From positions 1 through 64,000 of the forward strand of contig NZ_NXMA01000008.1 in NCBI RefSeq assembly GCF_005406215.1: a stretch of 64,000 nucleotides of DNA, given 5' to 3'. This document shows positions 43,911 to 56,073 of this stretch, in pieces. The notes beneath the pieces are model-generated. The model saw nothing but the letters and a program-made list of their open reading frames with translations, did no database searches and was not told the DNA's origin. The translations under genes were made by a program, and so were the position numbers. How positions within the stretch are numbered: the stretch's first letter is position 1; each line of letters begins with the position of its first letter. Origin of the DNA: Campylobacter aviculae (lineage in GTDB: Bacteria; Campylobacterota; Campylobacteria; Campylobacterales; Campylobacteraceae).

Positions 43911-44666
43911 TTATACTTGATTCATCCAAAAAGTTTCTGTATGTAAGTTAGAAAAGGCGGTTTTTAAGCTCGTAAAAAGTTTAGGATGCTCTTTTTCTAA
44001 ATTTGCCAAAAGCTGTTTGGATTCTTCTCTTGCATGTGGAAATTTAACATTTTTTTCACTGAGTTTCATGCCAGGACAAAACTCATTTCCTATAACTTGA
44101 AGTTCATTTTGTATTGCATTGTCTCTAAGTTGTCTTTCTCTAACAAAAATCAAAGGGCGTATCACTATTATACCACGTTTGCTTTTATAGATTGGAGCTA
44201 GGGTTCTTAAGGATCCATTGTGGATGAAATTCATAAAAAAACTCTCCGCTGCATCATCTAAATGATGGCCAATAGCAAGTTTATTAAAACCTTTTTCAAG
44301 AGCATAAGTATATAAAGCTCCACGTCTCATTCTAGAAAAATAGCTACAAAAACTAGAATTTTCTCTTATAGTATCGCCCGATACTTCGTAGATATTAGAG
44401 TCAAGAACGCTATGTTTTATGCCATGTTCTTCACAATGTGCATGCAGTTGAGAATAATCTTCACCCATACCATAGCTTAAAGTAACAGTTTCAAGATCAA
44501 ATTTGAAAGGAGCGTGAGCTTGCATACGATTTAAAAGATGTGCTAAAGCTAAAGAATCTTTGCCTCCACTTAAGCCTAAAAGAACGCGATCGCCATCCTT
44601 AATAAGCCCAAATTTAGCGTTTGCTTGAGCAACTTGTCGTATAAGCTTTTTACTAAGGTTTATCAT
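43911..44666 (-). CDS. TtcA/TilS-like PP-loop tRNA thiolase family protein
   Basis: 251 residues. The ATP pyrophosphatase loop SGGKDS is at 33-38. LAIGHHLDDAAESFFMNFIHNG and IKSKRGIIVIRPLIFVRERQLR follow the TtcA layout (2-thiocytidine at tRNA position 32). TtcA normally has a Cys pair in CSLCSRLRRG; here it reads CSYFSRMRRG, so one cluster Cys is Phe. The third cluster Cys (NEFCPG) is present. It may use a different cluster or another tRNA position. It overlaps mtnN by four bases. Confidence 0.8.
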   Translation of the reverse strand: MINLSKKLIRQVAQANAKFGLIKDGDRVLLGLSGGKDSLALAHLLNRMQAHAPFKFDLETVTLSYGMGEDYSQLHAHCEEHGIKHSVLDSNIYEVSGDTIRENSSFCSYFSRMRRGALYTYALEKGFNKLAIGHHLDDAAESFFMNFIHNGSLRTLAPIYKSKRGIIVIRPLIFVRERQLRDNAIQNELQVIGNEFCPGMKLSEKNVKFPHAREESKQLLANLEKEHPKLFTSLKTAFSNLHTETFWMNQV

Positions 44667-45349
44667 AATTTTTCACACATTTTAAGAACAAAATTAGCTG
44701 AAATTTTCGCAGAATTAATCACAAATTCATCAAAATCAAATTCAGCTTTTTCTCCAGCCTTATCACTCATAGCTCTTAAAATAAAACAAGGTATTTTTAA
44801 AGCATCGCAAACTAAAGCGACACTAGCACCTTCCATTTCACAAGCATCGGCGTTAAAAATTTCTCTTATTTTTGCTTTTTTTGCTTCATCGCAGATAAAT
44901 TCATCTCCAGTTGCAATGATTCCTGATTTTAGTTTGATATTTAATTCTTTTGCAACTTCTAAAGCAAGATTATTTAACTTCTCATCTGTTTTTATAAAAA
45001 TTTCATTCCCAGGAACAAAACCAAGTGGATGTCCAAAAGCGGTTATATCAAGATCATATTGAGCTAATTGCGTAGCGTAGAGTAAGTCGCCTATTTCTAA
45101 TTCTGGATTAAAAGCACCTGCCACACCTGTAAAAAGTAAAATTTCAGCCCCAAATTTTTCAATCATTATGCTTGCACTTAGAGTTGAATTGACTTTTCCT
45201 ATTTTAGAATAGGCTAAAATAAGTTCATGATTTTTATAATTTGTTAGATAATAAGTATTGTTTGCGTATTCAATACTTTTGTATTCTTTTAAAATTTCAA
45301 GCAAGGGAGTAATTTCTTCAGGCATTGCACCTAAAATTGCTATTTTCAT
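44663..45349 (-). CDS. mtnN: 5'-methylthioadenosine/S-adenosylhomocysteine (aminofutalosine) nucleosidase
   Basis: 228 residues. The conserved MKIAILGAMPEEITPL start, FTGVAGAFNP, the nucleoside site ACEMEGASVALVC and the catalytic Asp in RAMSDKAG are all present. In Campylobacter and Helicobacter this enzyme also splits 6-amino-6-deoxyfutalosine in menaquinone synthesis, which is knowledge of the genus. It overlaps fabD by four bases. Confidence 0.95.
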   Translation of the reverse strand: MKIAILGAMPEEITPLLEILKEYKSIEYANNTYYLTNYKNHELILAYSKIGKVNSTLSASIMIEKFGAEILLFTGVAGAFNPELEIGDLLYATQLAQYDLDITAFGHPLGFVPGNEIFIKTDEKLNNLALEVAKELNIKLKSGIIATGDEFICDEAKKAKIREIFNADACEMEGASVALVCDALKIPCFILRAMSDKAGEKAEFDFDEFVINSAKISANFVLKMCEKL

Positions 45350-46269
45350 TTTACAACCTTTAAAAATTCATCAATATCACTAAAATTAGTCAAAGAATAA
45401 GTTTCCTTAGAGCTTATTTTTTTGTTTAAACCTTTAAGAATGCTTGCACCAAATTCTACAAAGCAATCGATTTCATTTTCATAATTTTTAATACTTTGCT
45501 TATAAAGAACAGGGGAAATGAGTTGAGATTTGAGTAGTTTTAACGCTTGTTCTTTATCGGTATAAATTTTTGCATTTGCATTTGAAACCACGGCTTTAAA
45601 ATTTGGTTTGAGTGTTTTTTCAAGTTCGATGCAAAGTTTTGATGAAGCATTTTCAAGTAAAGGACAATGACTTGCAACACTCATATTTAAAAGCATTGCT
45701 CTTTTCGCTCCAGAGTTTTTAAATTCATTTTCGTAACTTATAAGATCGGGTTTTAAACCTGCTACAACAATTTGACCATCGCAGTTATAGTTTGCTGCAA
45801 ATATTTTTTTATTTTCTTCTTGAGCTTTTTTGCAAATATTTTCTACGACTTGATCATCTAAACCTAAAACTACCATCATTCCTGCTTCAACTTTAGAGCA
45901 ATCTTCTTGCATGAAAAATCCTCTTTTATTAACCAAAGTAAGAGTTTGCAAAAATTCTAAAGCTCCATTTACAGCCAAAGCTGAAAATTCCCCTAAAGAA
46001 TGACCTAGGGAAAATACAGCTTGTAAGTCTGGTTTCTGTTCGATTAAGGCTGTATAGGCCATTAAAGAATTTAATACAATAGCAGGTTGGGTAAATTCGC
46101 TTTTATTTAACTGATCATTTTCTTCAAAAAGCAAATGTTTAAAATCAATCTTACAAAAATCACTTGCACTTTCAAGGAGTTCTTTAGCTTTTTTAGAATT
46201 TTCATAAAAACTTTTTCCCATTCCAGTGACTTGAGAACCTTGTCCTGGAAATATAAAGGCAATATTCAT
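45346..46269 (-). CDS. fabD: Malonyl-CoA:ACP transacylase
   Basis: Loads malonyl groups onto acyl carrier protein. FIFPGQGSQVTGMGKSF opens the protein, the nucleophile Ser is in LGHSLGEFSAL (about 90-96) and the catalytic His is in SVASHCPLL. The start is the ATG that overlaps the slyD stop in TAATG; a TTG three codons upstream is not needed. 307 residues. Confidence 0.95.
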   Translation of the reverse strand: MNIAFIFPGQGSQVTGMGKSFYENSKKAKELLESASDFCKIDFKHLLFEENDQLNKSEFTQPAIVLNSLMAYTALIEQKPDLQAVFSLGHSLGEFSALAVNGALEFLQTLTLVNKRGFFMQEDCSKVEAGMMVVLGLDDQVVENICKKAQEENKKIFAANYNCDGQIVVAGLKPDLISYENEFKNSGAKRAMLLNMSVASHCPLLENASSKLCIELEKTLKPNFKAVVSNANAKIYTDKEQALKLLKSQLISPVLYKQSIKNYENEIDCFVEFGASILKGLNKKISSKETYSLTNFSDIDEFLKVVK

Positions 46270-46832
46270 TAGTGGCAACCACAGCCTCCACCACCACCGC
46301 AGCAGCCACCACCCCCGTGATGATGATCGTGATCATGGTGTCCTCCACCACATCCACAACTATGACTTCCTGCAATAATGCCTGTCAAAATTTCATCTTC
46401 GCTAGCTGGTCTAACATCTACAATGTTAAGTGAAAAGAGCAAATCTCTTCCAGCATAAGGATGGTTATAATCAACAACAACATCGTTTTCATTGATTTCT
46501 TTAACACTTACGCGGACGGTTTCACCATTTTCACCTTCACCGAAAAGTTCCATACCTATTTTTAAATCAATCCCAGCAAATTGCTCTTTAGGTAATGTTT
46601 GAATAGCAGTAGCATCGTATTCGCCTAAACCCTTTTCTTTTTTGATTAAAACATCACTATTGCTTGGACAATCAAGCTTCATAATTTCTTCTTCTAAGCT
46701 TTCTAAAATCTGTCCTTTTCCGACTATAAAAGAAATAGGTTGAGCGTATAAATTCGACTCTAAAACTTCTTGAGTATTAGCATCTTTGAGTTCATAAAAC
46801 ATTGAAACAACATTATTTTTTTCTATTGACAT
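46269..46832 (-). CDS. slyD: SlyD-type FKBP peptidyl-prolyl isomerase with metal-binding tail
   Basis: 187 residues. The FKBP part is split by an insert-in-flap domain (FVGKGQILESLEEEIM, then GLGEYD and DYNHPYAGRDLLFSLNIV). The tail from about residue 155 is very rich in Gly, His and Cys (HSCGCGGGHHDHDHHHGGGG, then CCGGGGGCGCH), a nickel-binding type tail that helps NiFe-hydrogenase or urease assembly; Campylobacter has a NiFe hydrogenase. The gene lies 12 bases after cpoB in the tol-pal cluster. Confidence 0.95.
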   Translation of the reverse strand: MSIEKNNVVSMFYELKDANTQEVLESNLYAQPISFIVGKGQILESLEEEIMKLDCPSNSDVLIKKEKGLGEYDATAIQTLPKEQFAGIDLKIGMELFGEGENGETVRVSVKEINENDVVVDYNHPYAGRDLLFSLNIVDVRPASEDEILTGIIAGSHSCGCGGGHHDHDHHHGGGGCCGGGGGCGCH

Positions 46833-46844
46833 TTTTTTCCTTTT

Positions 46845-47795
46845 TTATTTTCTATTTGGTGAAGCTTTTGCTTCTGGTGAATTTGGATAATTCTTTTTTA
46901 AAGCCTTATAAAATCCATTGGCAGTTTTAGCATTACCTGTTTTGTCTAAAGAAATTGCTGTATGGTACAAAAGCTTTGGAAAATAATCCCCTTTAGAGCT
47001 GATGGCAGAACTTTTTTTATAAAATACAATAGCATTATTATAATTTTTTTGCTTATATTCTATCTCTCCTAGCCAAAAATTTGCTCTTGCTGGTTTATAT
47101 CGTTTTTCTATAAGGTAATTTAATTTTATTTTAGAGTCTTCATATAAATTTTTTTGAAGATCTTGTATGGCTAGATTTAAAATTTCATTGTTTTTTTTCT
47201 TTTTCCAAGAGTTATCTATTATTTTAGTTTCTTCGTCTTTTGTGCTATTATTCTCTTTTTTTTGTGTTATATTATTATCATTTTTTACCATAATAGGGTT
47301 TGATGATATTGAATTTTGAACACTTAGATTTAAGTCATTAAGATCATTTTTAGAAACATAGTTTGCATTAATCGAATCTACTAGAGAGCTAAGCTCTGTT
47401 AGAATTTTTTTAAATTGTTTATTGTTGGTTTCCTGAATTTTTCGACTTTCTTCAACATATTTTTTTAAATTTTGGATTTCTGCAGTTAAATTACTTTCTA
47501 TAGTTTCATTATTTGTTTCCAATTGAGTCAATCTAGAACTAGACTTAGCGTATTGAGAATTTATACCTTCTAAAGTACTCTGTAATCCCTCAATTCTTTC
47601 TTCTATTTCATTAATCCTTGAATTTGTTTGAGCGTTGTTATTAGTTAAGGTATCTAATTTATTTTTTAATAATATTTCATTGGAGCTTAAACCATAAGGA
47701 GAACTACTTGTTAAATCTCCTGCACCAAAAGCAGAATTTTCAGCATAAAGTAGAGTAGCTCCCGCAAAAAGAGCTACTAAAAACATTTTTTTCAT
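46845..47795 (-). CDS. CpoB/YbgF-like periplasmic TPR protein of the Tol-Pal cluster
   Basis: 316 residues with a signal peptide ending at ATLLYA (about 18), a long coiled coil (about 30-160, RINEIEERIEGL), and C-terminal TPR motifs (about 205-316, NEILNLAIQDLQKNLYEDSKIKLNYLIEK, FWLGEIEYKQKNYNNAIVFY). In E. coli CpoB links the Tol system to peptidoglycan synthesis. It lies directly after pal. The ATG at 47795 was chosen over a TTG directly before it. Confidence 0.85.
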   Translation of the reverse strand: MKKMFLVALFAGATLLYAENSAFGAGDLTSSSPYGLSSNEILLKNKLDTLTNNNAQTNSRINEIEERIEGLQSTLEGINSQYAKSSSRLTQLETNNETIESNLTAEIQNLKKYVEESRKIQETNNKQFKKILTELSSLVDSINANYVSKNDLNDLNLSVQNSISSNPIMVKNDNNITQKKENNSTKDEETKIIDNSWKKKKNNEILNLAIQDLQKNLYEDSKIKLNYLIEKRYKPARANFWLGEIEYKQKNYNNAIVFYKKSSAISSKGDYFPKLLYHTAISLDKTGNAKTANGFYKALKKNYPNSPEAKASPNRK

Positions 47796-47798
47796 CAA

Positions 47799-48296
47799 TT
47801 ATCTTGATAATTTAAATTCGGCACGTCTGTTTTGTGCATCACAAGATTTGGTTTTTTCGGTACATACTGGATTAGTTTCTCCATAACTTTTCACAGAAAT
47901 TCTATCAGCATTTACTCCTTGAGCAATTAAAGCTTCTTTTACAGCTTTTGCTCTTTTTAAACCTAGTGCTTGATTATATTCATCGGTTCCCCACTCATCA
48001 CAATTACCTTCAACTGTAATATTAACTCCACTTACTTCAGTATTGAAAATATTAGCATTTGTATTGATAACAGTTTGCATATCTGGACGAATATTGAATT
48101 TGTCAAAATTAAAGTATACCTTATTTAAAGTTTCATTAAGATGAGAAATTCTTGAGTCAATATCCCAATTATCTCTACCGCCTGAACCTCCATTAGAATC
48201 CACGCTAGTATCACCACTTACACTAGAGCTTTTAGTGCTACATCCGCTAATAACTATTGCAAATGCTGCAATCGAACTAAAAAGAATTTTTTTCAT
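47799..48296 (-). CDS. pal: Peptidoglycan-associated lipoprotein (Omp18)
   Basis: 165 residues. A lipobox VISGCS (Cys19) is followed by a Ser/Gly-rich linker and the OmpA-like peptidoglycan-binding domain (FNFDKFNIRP, EGNCDEWGTDEYNQALGLKRAKAVKEAL, RISVKSYGETNP, QNRRAEFKL). In Campylobacter this is the immunogenic Omp18. It forms with TolB and the TolQRA complex the system that draws the outer membrane in during division. Confidence 0.96.
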   Translation of the reverse strand: MKKILFSSIAAFAIVISGCSTKSSSVSGDTSVDSNGGSGGRDNWDIDSRISHLNETLNKVYFNFDKFNIRPDMQTVINTNANIFNTEVSGVNITVEGNCDEWGTDEYNQALGLKRAKAVKEALIAQGVNADRISVKSYGETNPVCTEKTKSCDAQNRRAEFKLSR

Positions 48297-48363
48297 TTAC
48301 GACCTTTCAAAGTTGATAAATTTCGTAGATATTATATCTAAAATTTTTATTAATTGCAACTTT

Positions 48364-49575
48364 TTACCAATCAATAGATTGAATTTTTCCAATTTTAAGC
48401 GGAAAATAAAAAGTTTTATTTGCATTTACACGTATAACACCTAGGGCACTTTGTGCTCCAAGATATTTTATAAATACTATACTGCCACCATCACTAGAAA
48501 ATCTAGGAAATAAATTCTTTCCATTTGCTGTAAGTTGTCTTATATCATTACTATTTAATGACATTAAATAAATATTAAACACTCCATATTGATTAGGCTC
48601 TCTGCTTGAATAAACTAAAAAATCTTTATAAGTTGAAACGGCCGAATTATTTCTACCATGGAAAACAACCTGTTCAGCACCACTTGTACTATTTAGATTT
48701 TGTAAAAAAATATTTGGGTAACCCAAGCGATCACTTACAAAAACTATTTTATTATCATCATTTCCTATAAAATTACCATTTACGTCAATGCCAGAATAAT
48801 TTGTAAGCTGTGTTATTTTTTTGTTATTTAGTTCATATAGATAAATATCTGGTTGATCTTTTGGAGCCATAGTGATAAGGAGCTTGTTCCCATCCGAGCT
48901 TACATCACTAGCCACTACCATGCCGCCACTTGATAAAATTTTATTTGCTTTGTTTGAATTTAAATCATAGCGATAAAGCGTAGGCATGTTATTATCATAT
49001 GCTGTATAATAAAATATAGTCTGTTCTTTATTTCCCCATTTTGGAAATAAATTTAAGCCACCATCAATTATGACTTTTTGATAAGTTAAAGTATAATCGG
49101 CTATTATAATTTGACTTTTTCTAGAACTAGAGTTTCTAGAAATTAAAATTTTATGATCCATCCAATCTATAGGTGGCAAACCTAATACACTAACAGAAGA
49201 CTTGACGCTCTTGTGAGCCAAAAAAGGATATTGTTCAATACCATTTAAAGTATAAGTTTGATTTGATTTTTCAATTCCACCAGCTTTAATTTTAACATTT
49301 AAATTTAAGCTATTGTTGTTTCGACTTAGAGAGTATTCAAAAACATAATTACTTTGCTCAGATGCGTCGCTAACAACTTCAAAATTAGAACTCACTTTTA
49401 AATCATTGACAATTATGTTATAAAAACTACGTTTTAGAGCAGGGTTGTCTAAATTAGAATTATCTTTAACGATAATTTTTGGTAGAGCCACACCTGAATT
49501 TACAACCGTTATGGTTGGATCTTCTGCCCAAAGAGTACCTAAAAAGAATAAGAAAATAGTAAAAATTTTTTTCAT
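48364..49575 (-). CDS. tolB: TolB translocation protein
   Basis: 403 residues. Signal peptide up to TLWA (18); an N-terminal domain of alpha-beta type, and a WD-like beta propeller with repeats such as DIYLYELNNKKITQLTNYSGID, FVSDRLGYPNIFLQNL, FNIYLMSLNSNDIRQLTANGK. It binds Pal in the periplasm. The region after its stop to pal holds just 67 bases. Confidence 0.93.
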   Translation of the reverse strand: MKKIFTIFLFFLGTLWAEDPTITVVNSGVALPKIIVKDNSNLDNPALKRSFYNIIVNDLKVSSNFEVVSDASEQSNYVFEYSLSRNNNSLNLNVKIKAGGIEKSNQTYTLNGIEQYPFLAHKSVKSSVSVLGLPPIDWMDHKILISRNSSSRKSQIIIADYTLTYQKVIIDGGLNLFPKWGNKEQTIFYYTAYDNNMPTLYRYDLNSNKANKILSSGGMVVASDVSSDGNKLLITMAPKDQPDIYLYELNNKKITQLTNYSGIDVNGNFIGNDDNKIVFVSDRLGYPNIFLQNLNSTSGAEQVVFHGRNNSAVSTYKDFLVYSSREPNQYGVFNIYLMSLNSNDIRQLTANGKNLFPRFSSDGGSIVFIKYLGAQSALGVIRVNANKTFYFPLKIGKIQSIDW

Positions 49576-49588
49576 TTTTTCTCCTAAA

Positions 49589-50365
49589 TTATTGTTGAGT
49601 TTTTATTTCATCTTTTAAATTCATAATAATACTTATGCTTTTATTTTGTGGTGGATAAGTAATAAATTTTCCTTTTTGATTTTCTAAAAATTCTGCCACT
49701 TTGGCATCATATAAAGCGTCTCCACTTTTTTCTACTGAAGTATAACCAAATTTTCCATTTTCATCAATAAAGATTTTAACTTTTACAGCAATCTCTTTAT
49801 TGTTTGGATAATATTGCTTCCATCTTTGAGTGATAATACGCACAACTTTTCCTAAAAATTCATCATAAATTCCTGTTTTTTGAGCTTTCGTATTTTCACC
49901 TTGAGTAAGATTTTCTTCTTGAATGAGGCTATCATTTAATTGTTTAACAAGTTCTGCTGCTTGAGGCTTTGGAGCAACCGAAGTGCCTGATTTTGCACTT
50001 GATTGAATTTTAGTAGTTTTTTTATCTTGTATTTCTTTAATGCTTCCAAATAGTTCATTAAAATTGCTTGATTCTTGTTCAACATCTTCAGTTTTTACGC
50101 TTTGATTTGTAGTTTGTGCAAAAAGTTTTTCAATATCAATTTGTTCATTTGGTTTTTGAATATTTTCAGCGGTATTTTGTTTAGTTATAACTTGTTTTGA
50201 TGGTTCGGCAAGCTCAATATCAACAAAACTATCTTTAATATCTGTATATTGTATAGCAGGTTCGTTTTGAGTTATAAGTCTAAAAAAAACAAAACCAACT
50301 ACAATGAGATAAACACCAAAAGCCAATAAAAAAGAATTGAAATTACCTAAGCCATAATTTTTCAT
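49589..50365 (-). CDS. tolA: TolA/TonB-like energy transducer
   Basis: 258 residues. Short cytoplasmic start, one membrane helix (FLLAFGVYLIVVGFVFFRLI, about 13-32), a Gln/Lys/Glu-rich periplasmic linker, and a C-terminal TolA/TonB-type domain (ITQRWKQYYPNNKEIAVKVKIFIDENGKFGYTSVEKSGDALYDAKVAEFL). By position with tolQ, tolR and tolB it is TolA. The ATG at 50365 fits the family start. Confidence 0.85.
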   Translation of the reverse strand: MKNYGLGNFNSFLLAFGVYLIVVGFVFFRLITQNEPAIQYTDIKDSFVDIELAEPSKQVITKQNTAENIQKPNEQIDIEKLFAQTTNQSVKTEDVEQESSNFNELFGSIKEIQDKKTTKIQSSAKSGTSVAPKPQAAELVKQLNDSLIQEENLTQGENTKAQKTGIYDEFLGKVVRIITQRWKQYYPNNKEIAVKVKIFIDENGKFGYTSVEKSGDALYDAKVAEFLENQKGKFITYPPQNKSISIIMNLKDEIKTQQ

Positions 50366-50369
50366 AATT

Positions 50370-50759
50370 TTATTCTGTCTGTAAAGCAACTTTACTAAAA
50401 CCTAAATTTTTAATACTTCTTAACACATAAATAACATCATCATACTTTAAATTTTTATCCGCTCTTATAAAAACAGGTTCTTCGGTATTAAATTGAGATT
50501 TTTTTTGTGCGAGATTATCTGCAAAGCTTACAAAATTATATTTTTCTTGATTTAAAAAAATTTCTTTTTTAGAATTAATACTTACAATTAGACTTTTTAC
50601 CGTTGGAGCACTGGTAGATTTTTGACTACCTTGGGGAAGGTTTATTTTTTCTTCGTAGGTAATGCTTGGTGCTGTAACCATTAAAATAGCAAGCAAAACA
50701 AGCATAATATCCACCAAAGGTGTGATATTAAGTTCTGGTTTTTGATCATCAAAATGCAT
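50370..50759 (-). CDS. tolR: TolR/ExbD-family proton-channel subunit
   Basis: 129 residues. The single membrane helix contains the proton-carrying Asp in LNITPLVDIMLVLLAILMV (about 10-28), and the periplasmic part ends with KYDDVIYVLRSIKNLGFSKVAL. I set the start at the ATG at 50759, because GAGG lies six bases upstream; a TTG at 50771 overlaps tolQ. Confidence 0.93.
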   Translation of the reverse strand: MHFDDQKPELNITPLVDIMLVLLAILMVTAPSITYEEKINLPQGSQKSTSAPTVKSLIVSINSKKEIFLNQEKYNFVSFADNLAQKKSQFNTEEPVFIRADKNLKYDDVIYVLRSIKNLGFSKVALQTE

Positions 50760-50767
50760 AATACGCC

Positions 50768-51325
50768 TCAATTGTTATTTGAGCTTAAAACTTTAATCTC
50801 ACTATCAATAATGCTTAATAATTCAAAAGCTTTTGCCTTGATAATGAGATGAAAGGTATATGCGGGAATAGCAACCAAAATTCCACACCCCGTTGCAACT
50901 AAAGCTTCGCTTATTTTTGGTGCAATAATACTTAAAGAATTTTGAGATCCAAGACCTCCAAAAGTTTCAAGTATAGAAATAACTGTTCCAAAAAGACCTA
51001 TAAAAGGAGAAGTTGAAGCGACGATACTAAGCCAAGTTAAACCACCAGATGCACGACGATTAGCTAAATTTTTATAAATTTCTAAATGAGCAAGAGTAGT
51101 ATCTGTACATTTTCTTAAAATAGAATCTGTTCTACTTAAGTCTTTTTCTCCTAAAAGCAAAGTTTCTAGACTTTCTTTTTCTTTGCTTTTCCAAGTAGCT
51201 AGGTAAGTCATTTTTGCAAAAAATATAGCAAAAGAAAGTATAAAATATAAGGAAAGCCAAACTAAAACTATATAAGTAATCATACTTGAATTTCCAAAAA
51301 AATGAAATATTGCTTCAAAATTCAT
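50768..51325 (-). CDS. tolQ: TolQ/ExbB-family proton-channel subunit
   Basis: 185 residues with three membrane helices. The characteristic LTWLSIVASTSPFIGLFGTVISILETF (about 98-124) and ISEALVATGCGILVAIPAYTF line the channel. It overlaps atpC by ATGA, so the Tol system follows the ATP synthase genes as one chain. Confidence 0.93.
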   Translation of the reverse strand: MNFEAIFHFFGNSSMITYIVLVWLSLYFILSFAIFFAKMTYLATWKSKEKESLETLLLGEKDLSRTDSILRKCTDTTLAHLEIYKNLANRRASGGLTWLSIVASTSPFIGLFGTVISILETFGGLGSQNSLSIIAPKISEALVATGCGILVAIPAYTFHLIIKAKAFELLSIIDSEIKVLSSNNN

Positions 51326-51714
51326 CAATTAACCTTTACATTATCTATTTTTGAAAAAGTAGCTGCCAAAGCTACACTATCAGAACTCATTGATTTGATC
51401 AATTCTTTTGCTTCTGAAAGATTTTTTTCTATTTCGCTCTCATTGGATCCTGAAATCCAAATTGCTCCTTTTGCTAAGACACTGGTTTTACTTTCGTCAA
51501 CTTTTACATGGCCTGCGTCAATTGCAATAAGTTCATGGCTTAGATCTTCTTTTTCTATATCAATTACGCCTGACTTTAAAGACGAGACTAAAGCAGCATG
51601 TCCTTTCAATACGCCAAATTCTCCGTCACTTCCTGGCAAGGTAACTGATTTTATATCGCCTTCATAAATCACACCCATAGGTGTAATAATTTCGATTTTA
51701 AATAAATTGTCCAT
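51325..51714 (-). CDS. atpC: ATP synthase epsilon subunit
   Basis: 129 residues. LFKIEIITPMGVIYEGDIKSVTLPGSDGEFGVLKGHAALVSSL is the conserved N-terminal beta domain, and a helical C-terminus follows. The ATG at 51714 is preferred to an overlapping GTG. Confidence 0.95.
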   Translation of the reverse strand: MDNLFKIEIITPMGVIYEGDIKSVTLPGSDGEFGVLKGHAALVSSLKSGVIDIEKEDLSHELIAIDAGHVKVDESKTSVLAKGAIWISGSNESEIEKNLSEAKELIKSMSSDSVALAATFSKIDNVKVN

Positions 51715-51716
51715 CA

Positions 51717-54024
<2,308 letters not shown>

Positions 54025-54033
54025 AAAAGAACC

Positions 54034-55539
54034 TTATAGGTGATTTGTTTTAAACTCGTTAATAGCTTTTATTAGTTTTTCTTCTAATTCTGCATCTAAA
54101 GCTTTTTTGGAACGAATTTGTTCGAAAATATCTGGATATTTTGTTTCTATAAATGAATAAATCCCATCTTCAAAATCTTTAATTTGTGAAACAGCTACAT
54201 CATCCAAGTAACCTTTAGTTCCAGCAAATACAGAAACAACCTGTTTTTCTATACTGATTGGAGCGTAAGGAGGTTGTTTTAAAAGCTCTACCATTCTTTG
54301 GCCACGCTCGAGTTGTTTTCTGCTTGCTTCATCAAGATCACTCGCAAATTGTGCAAAAGCTTGAAGTTCTCTATATTGTGCCAGATCTAGTCTTAATGTA
54401 CCAGAAACTTGCTTGGTTGCTTTAATTTGTGCAGCACCACCAACCCTAGAAACGGATAAACCAACATTGATTGCAGGACGAATTCCTGAGTTAAATAAAT
54501 CTGTTTCTAAAAATATTTGTCCATCGGTAATAGAAATAACATTAGTTGGTATGTAAGCAGAAACATCTCCTGCTTGAGTTTCTATAATAGGAAGAGCCGT
54601 CAAAGATCCTGCCCCTAACTCATCGTTTAATTTACTTGCTCTTTCCAAAAGTCTTGAATGAAGATAAAAAACATCACCTGGATAAGCTTCACGACCTGGA
54701 GGACGACGTAAAATGAGTGACATTTCGCGATAAGCAACTGCATGTTTGCTTAGATCATCATAAACAATTAATGCATGTTTTGCGTTATCTCTAAAAAATT
54801 CTCCCATGGTTACACCAGAATAAGGTGCAAGATATTGAAGTGCTGCAGGATCACTCGCCCCCGCATTCACTACTATAGTATAACTCATAGCTCCATGTTC
54901 TTCAAGTTTTTTAACTACTTGTGCTACTGTACTTTGTTTTTGTCCAATAGCAACATAGATACAAATGACATTTTGTCCTTTTTGGGCGATAATCGTATCT
55001 ATTGCCACGGTTGTTTTACCTGTTTGTCTATCACCAATAATAAGTTCTCTTTGGCCACGACCAATTGGAACGAGTGCATCAATTGCTTTAATACCTGTCT
55101 GTAAAGGTTCATGGACACTTTTTCTTGCCATTATCCCTTTAGCTTTCTCTTCAACACAACGAAATTCATTGCTATCAATAGGACCCTTAGCATCAATTGG
55201 TTCCCCCAAAGCATTAACAACCCTTCCAACTAAACCATCTCCTACTGGAACTTTAAGAAGTCTTTTTAAACGTTTTACAGAAGAACCTTCTTTTAAATTT
55301 TCTCCTTTTCCAAGTATAATGATACCTACGCTACTTTCTTCTAGGTTGAGTGCCATACCTTTATCGCCATTTTCAAACTCAACCATTTCTCCAGCCATAA
55401 TATTTTTTAACCCATAAGCTTTAGCAACTCCATCGGCTATAGAAATAATTTTTCCTGTTTCTTCAATTTCTAAATTTAAATCAAAATTTTCGATTTTTTC
55501 TTTTATGATAGAACTGATTTCATCAGCTTTAAATTTCAT
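54034..55539 (-). CDS. atpA: ATP synthase alpha subunit
   Basis: 501 residues. P-loop GDRQTGKT (about 169-176), [21 protein letters not shown] and [16 protein letters not shown] are characteristic. It starts with [18 protein letters not shown] after GGAGAAAAT. Confidence 0.98.
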   Translation of the reverse strand: MKFKADEISSIIKEKIENFDLNLEIEETGKIISIADGVAKAYGLKNIMAGEMVEFENGDKGMALNLEESSVGIIILGKGENLKEGSSVKRLKRLLKVPVGDGLVGRVVNALGEPIDAKGPIDSNEFRCVEEKAKGIMARKSVHEPLQTGIKAIDALVPIGRGQRELIIGDRQTGKTTVAIDTIIAQKGQNVICIYVAIGQKQSTVAQVVKKLEEHGAMSYTIVVNAGASDPAALQYLAPYSGVTMGEFFRDNAKHALIVYDDLSKHAVAYREMSLILRRPPGREAYPGDVFYLHSRLLERASKLNDELGAGSLTALPIIETQAGDVSAYIPTNVISITDGQIFLETDLFNSGIRPAINVGLSVSRVGGAAQIKATKQVSGTLRLDLAQYRELQAFAQFASDLDEASRKQLERGQRMVELLKQPPYAPISIEKQVVSVFAGTKGYLDDVAVSQIKDFEDGIYSFIETKYPDIFEQIRSKKALDAELEEKLIKAINEFKTNHL

Positions 55540-55551
55540 ATTATTTTCTCC

Positions 55552-56073
55552 TTAAATTATTTTAAGTATATATTCACTTATTTTATTTTGAAAGGTTTTC
55601 ATAGAAAAAGAAATTTCATAACCCAACTCTTCTAGATGAATTTTGATACCATTATCTAAAGTAATCTTATTTTCCAGTTTAATTTTAGTATCTAATTTTG
55701 ATCCGATTTTATATTCTAATTCCTTAATAATACTTTCATCTAAGGTTTCTTTAGAATAAACAATACCCGTAGAAATATTATCTTTAAGTGCCTTTTGCTT
55801 TTCAAGCTCTTTAAAAATTTGAGGAATATAAGAAAGTCTTGAATTCTTTACCAATATTTTTAAAAAATTAGTGAAGTTGGGATTTATTCTTTCAAAAAAA
55901 GAATTCAATAAGTCCAATTTTTTATCTTTTTGAATTTGACTAGAATTAATGATATCTTTAAATTTAGGTAAAGAAAAAGCCGAATTTAAAATAAGTAAAT
56001 TTTTATAAAATTCTTCTTCGTCAATTCTTGAAATGATAGCTTTTGCATATTTTTTAGCTATTAAATTATCCAT
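55552..56073 (-). CDS. atpH: ATP synthase delta subunit
   Basis: 173 residues. LIAKKYAKAIISRI at the start and NGIKIHLEELGYEISFSMKTFQNKISEYIL at the end fit OSCP/delta. The C-terminal half is less conserved, as usual. It shares one base with atpF. Confidence 0.92.
   Translation of the reverse strand: MDNLIAKKYAKAIISRIDEEEFYKNLLILNSAFSLPKFKDIINSSQIQKDKKLDLLNSFFERINPNFTNFLKILVKNSRLSYIPQIFKELEKQKALKDNISTGIVYSKETLDESIIKELEYKIGSKLDTKIKLENKITLDNGIKIHLEELGYEISFSMKTFQNKISEYILKII

Noticed and set aside
46269..46370. Gly/His/Cys-rich end of slyD as a separate repeat or frameshift artefact
   Set aside because: It is in frame with the FKBP domain and is the known metal-binding tail of SlyD proteins.
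54775..55417. Long plus-strand open frames opposite atpA
   Set aside because: Antisense shadows of a highly conserved gene; no start signals and no recognisable domains.
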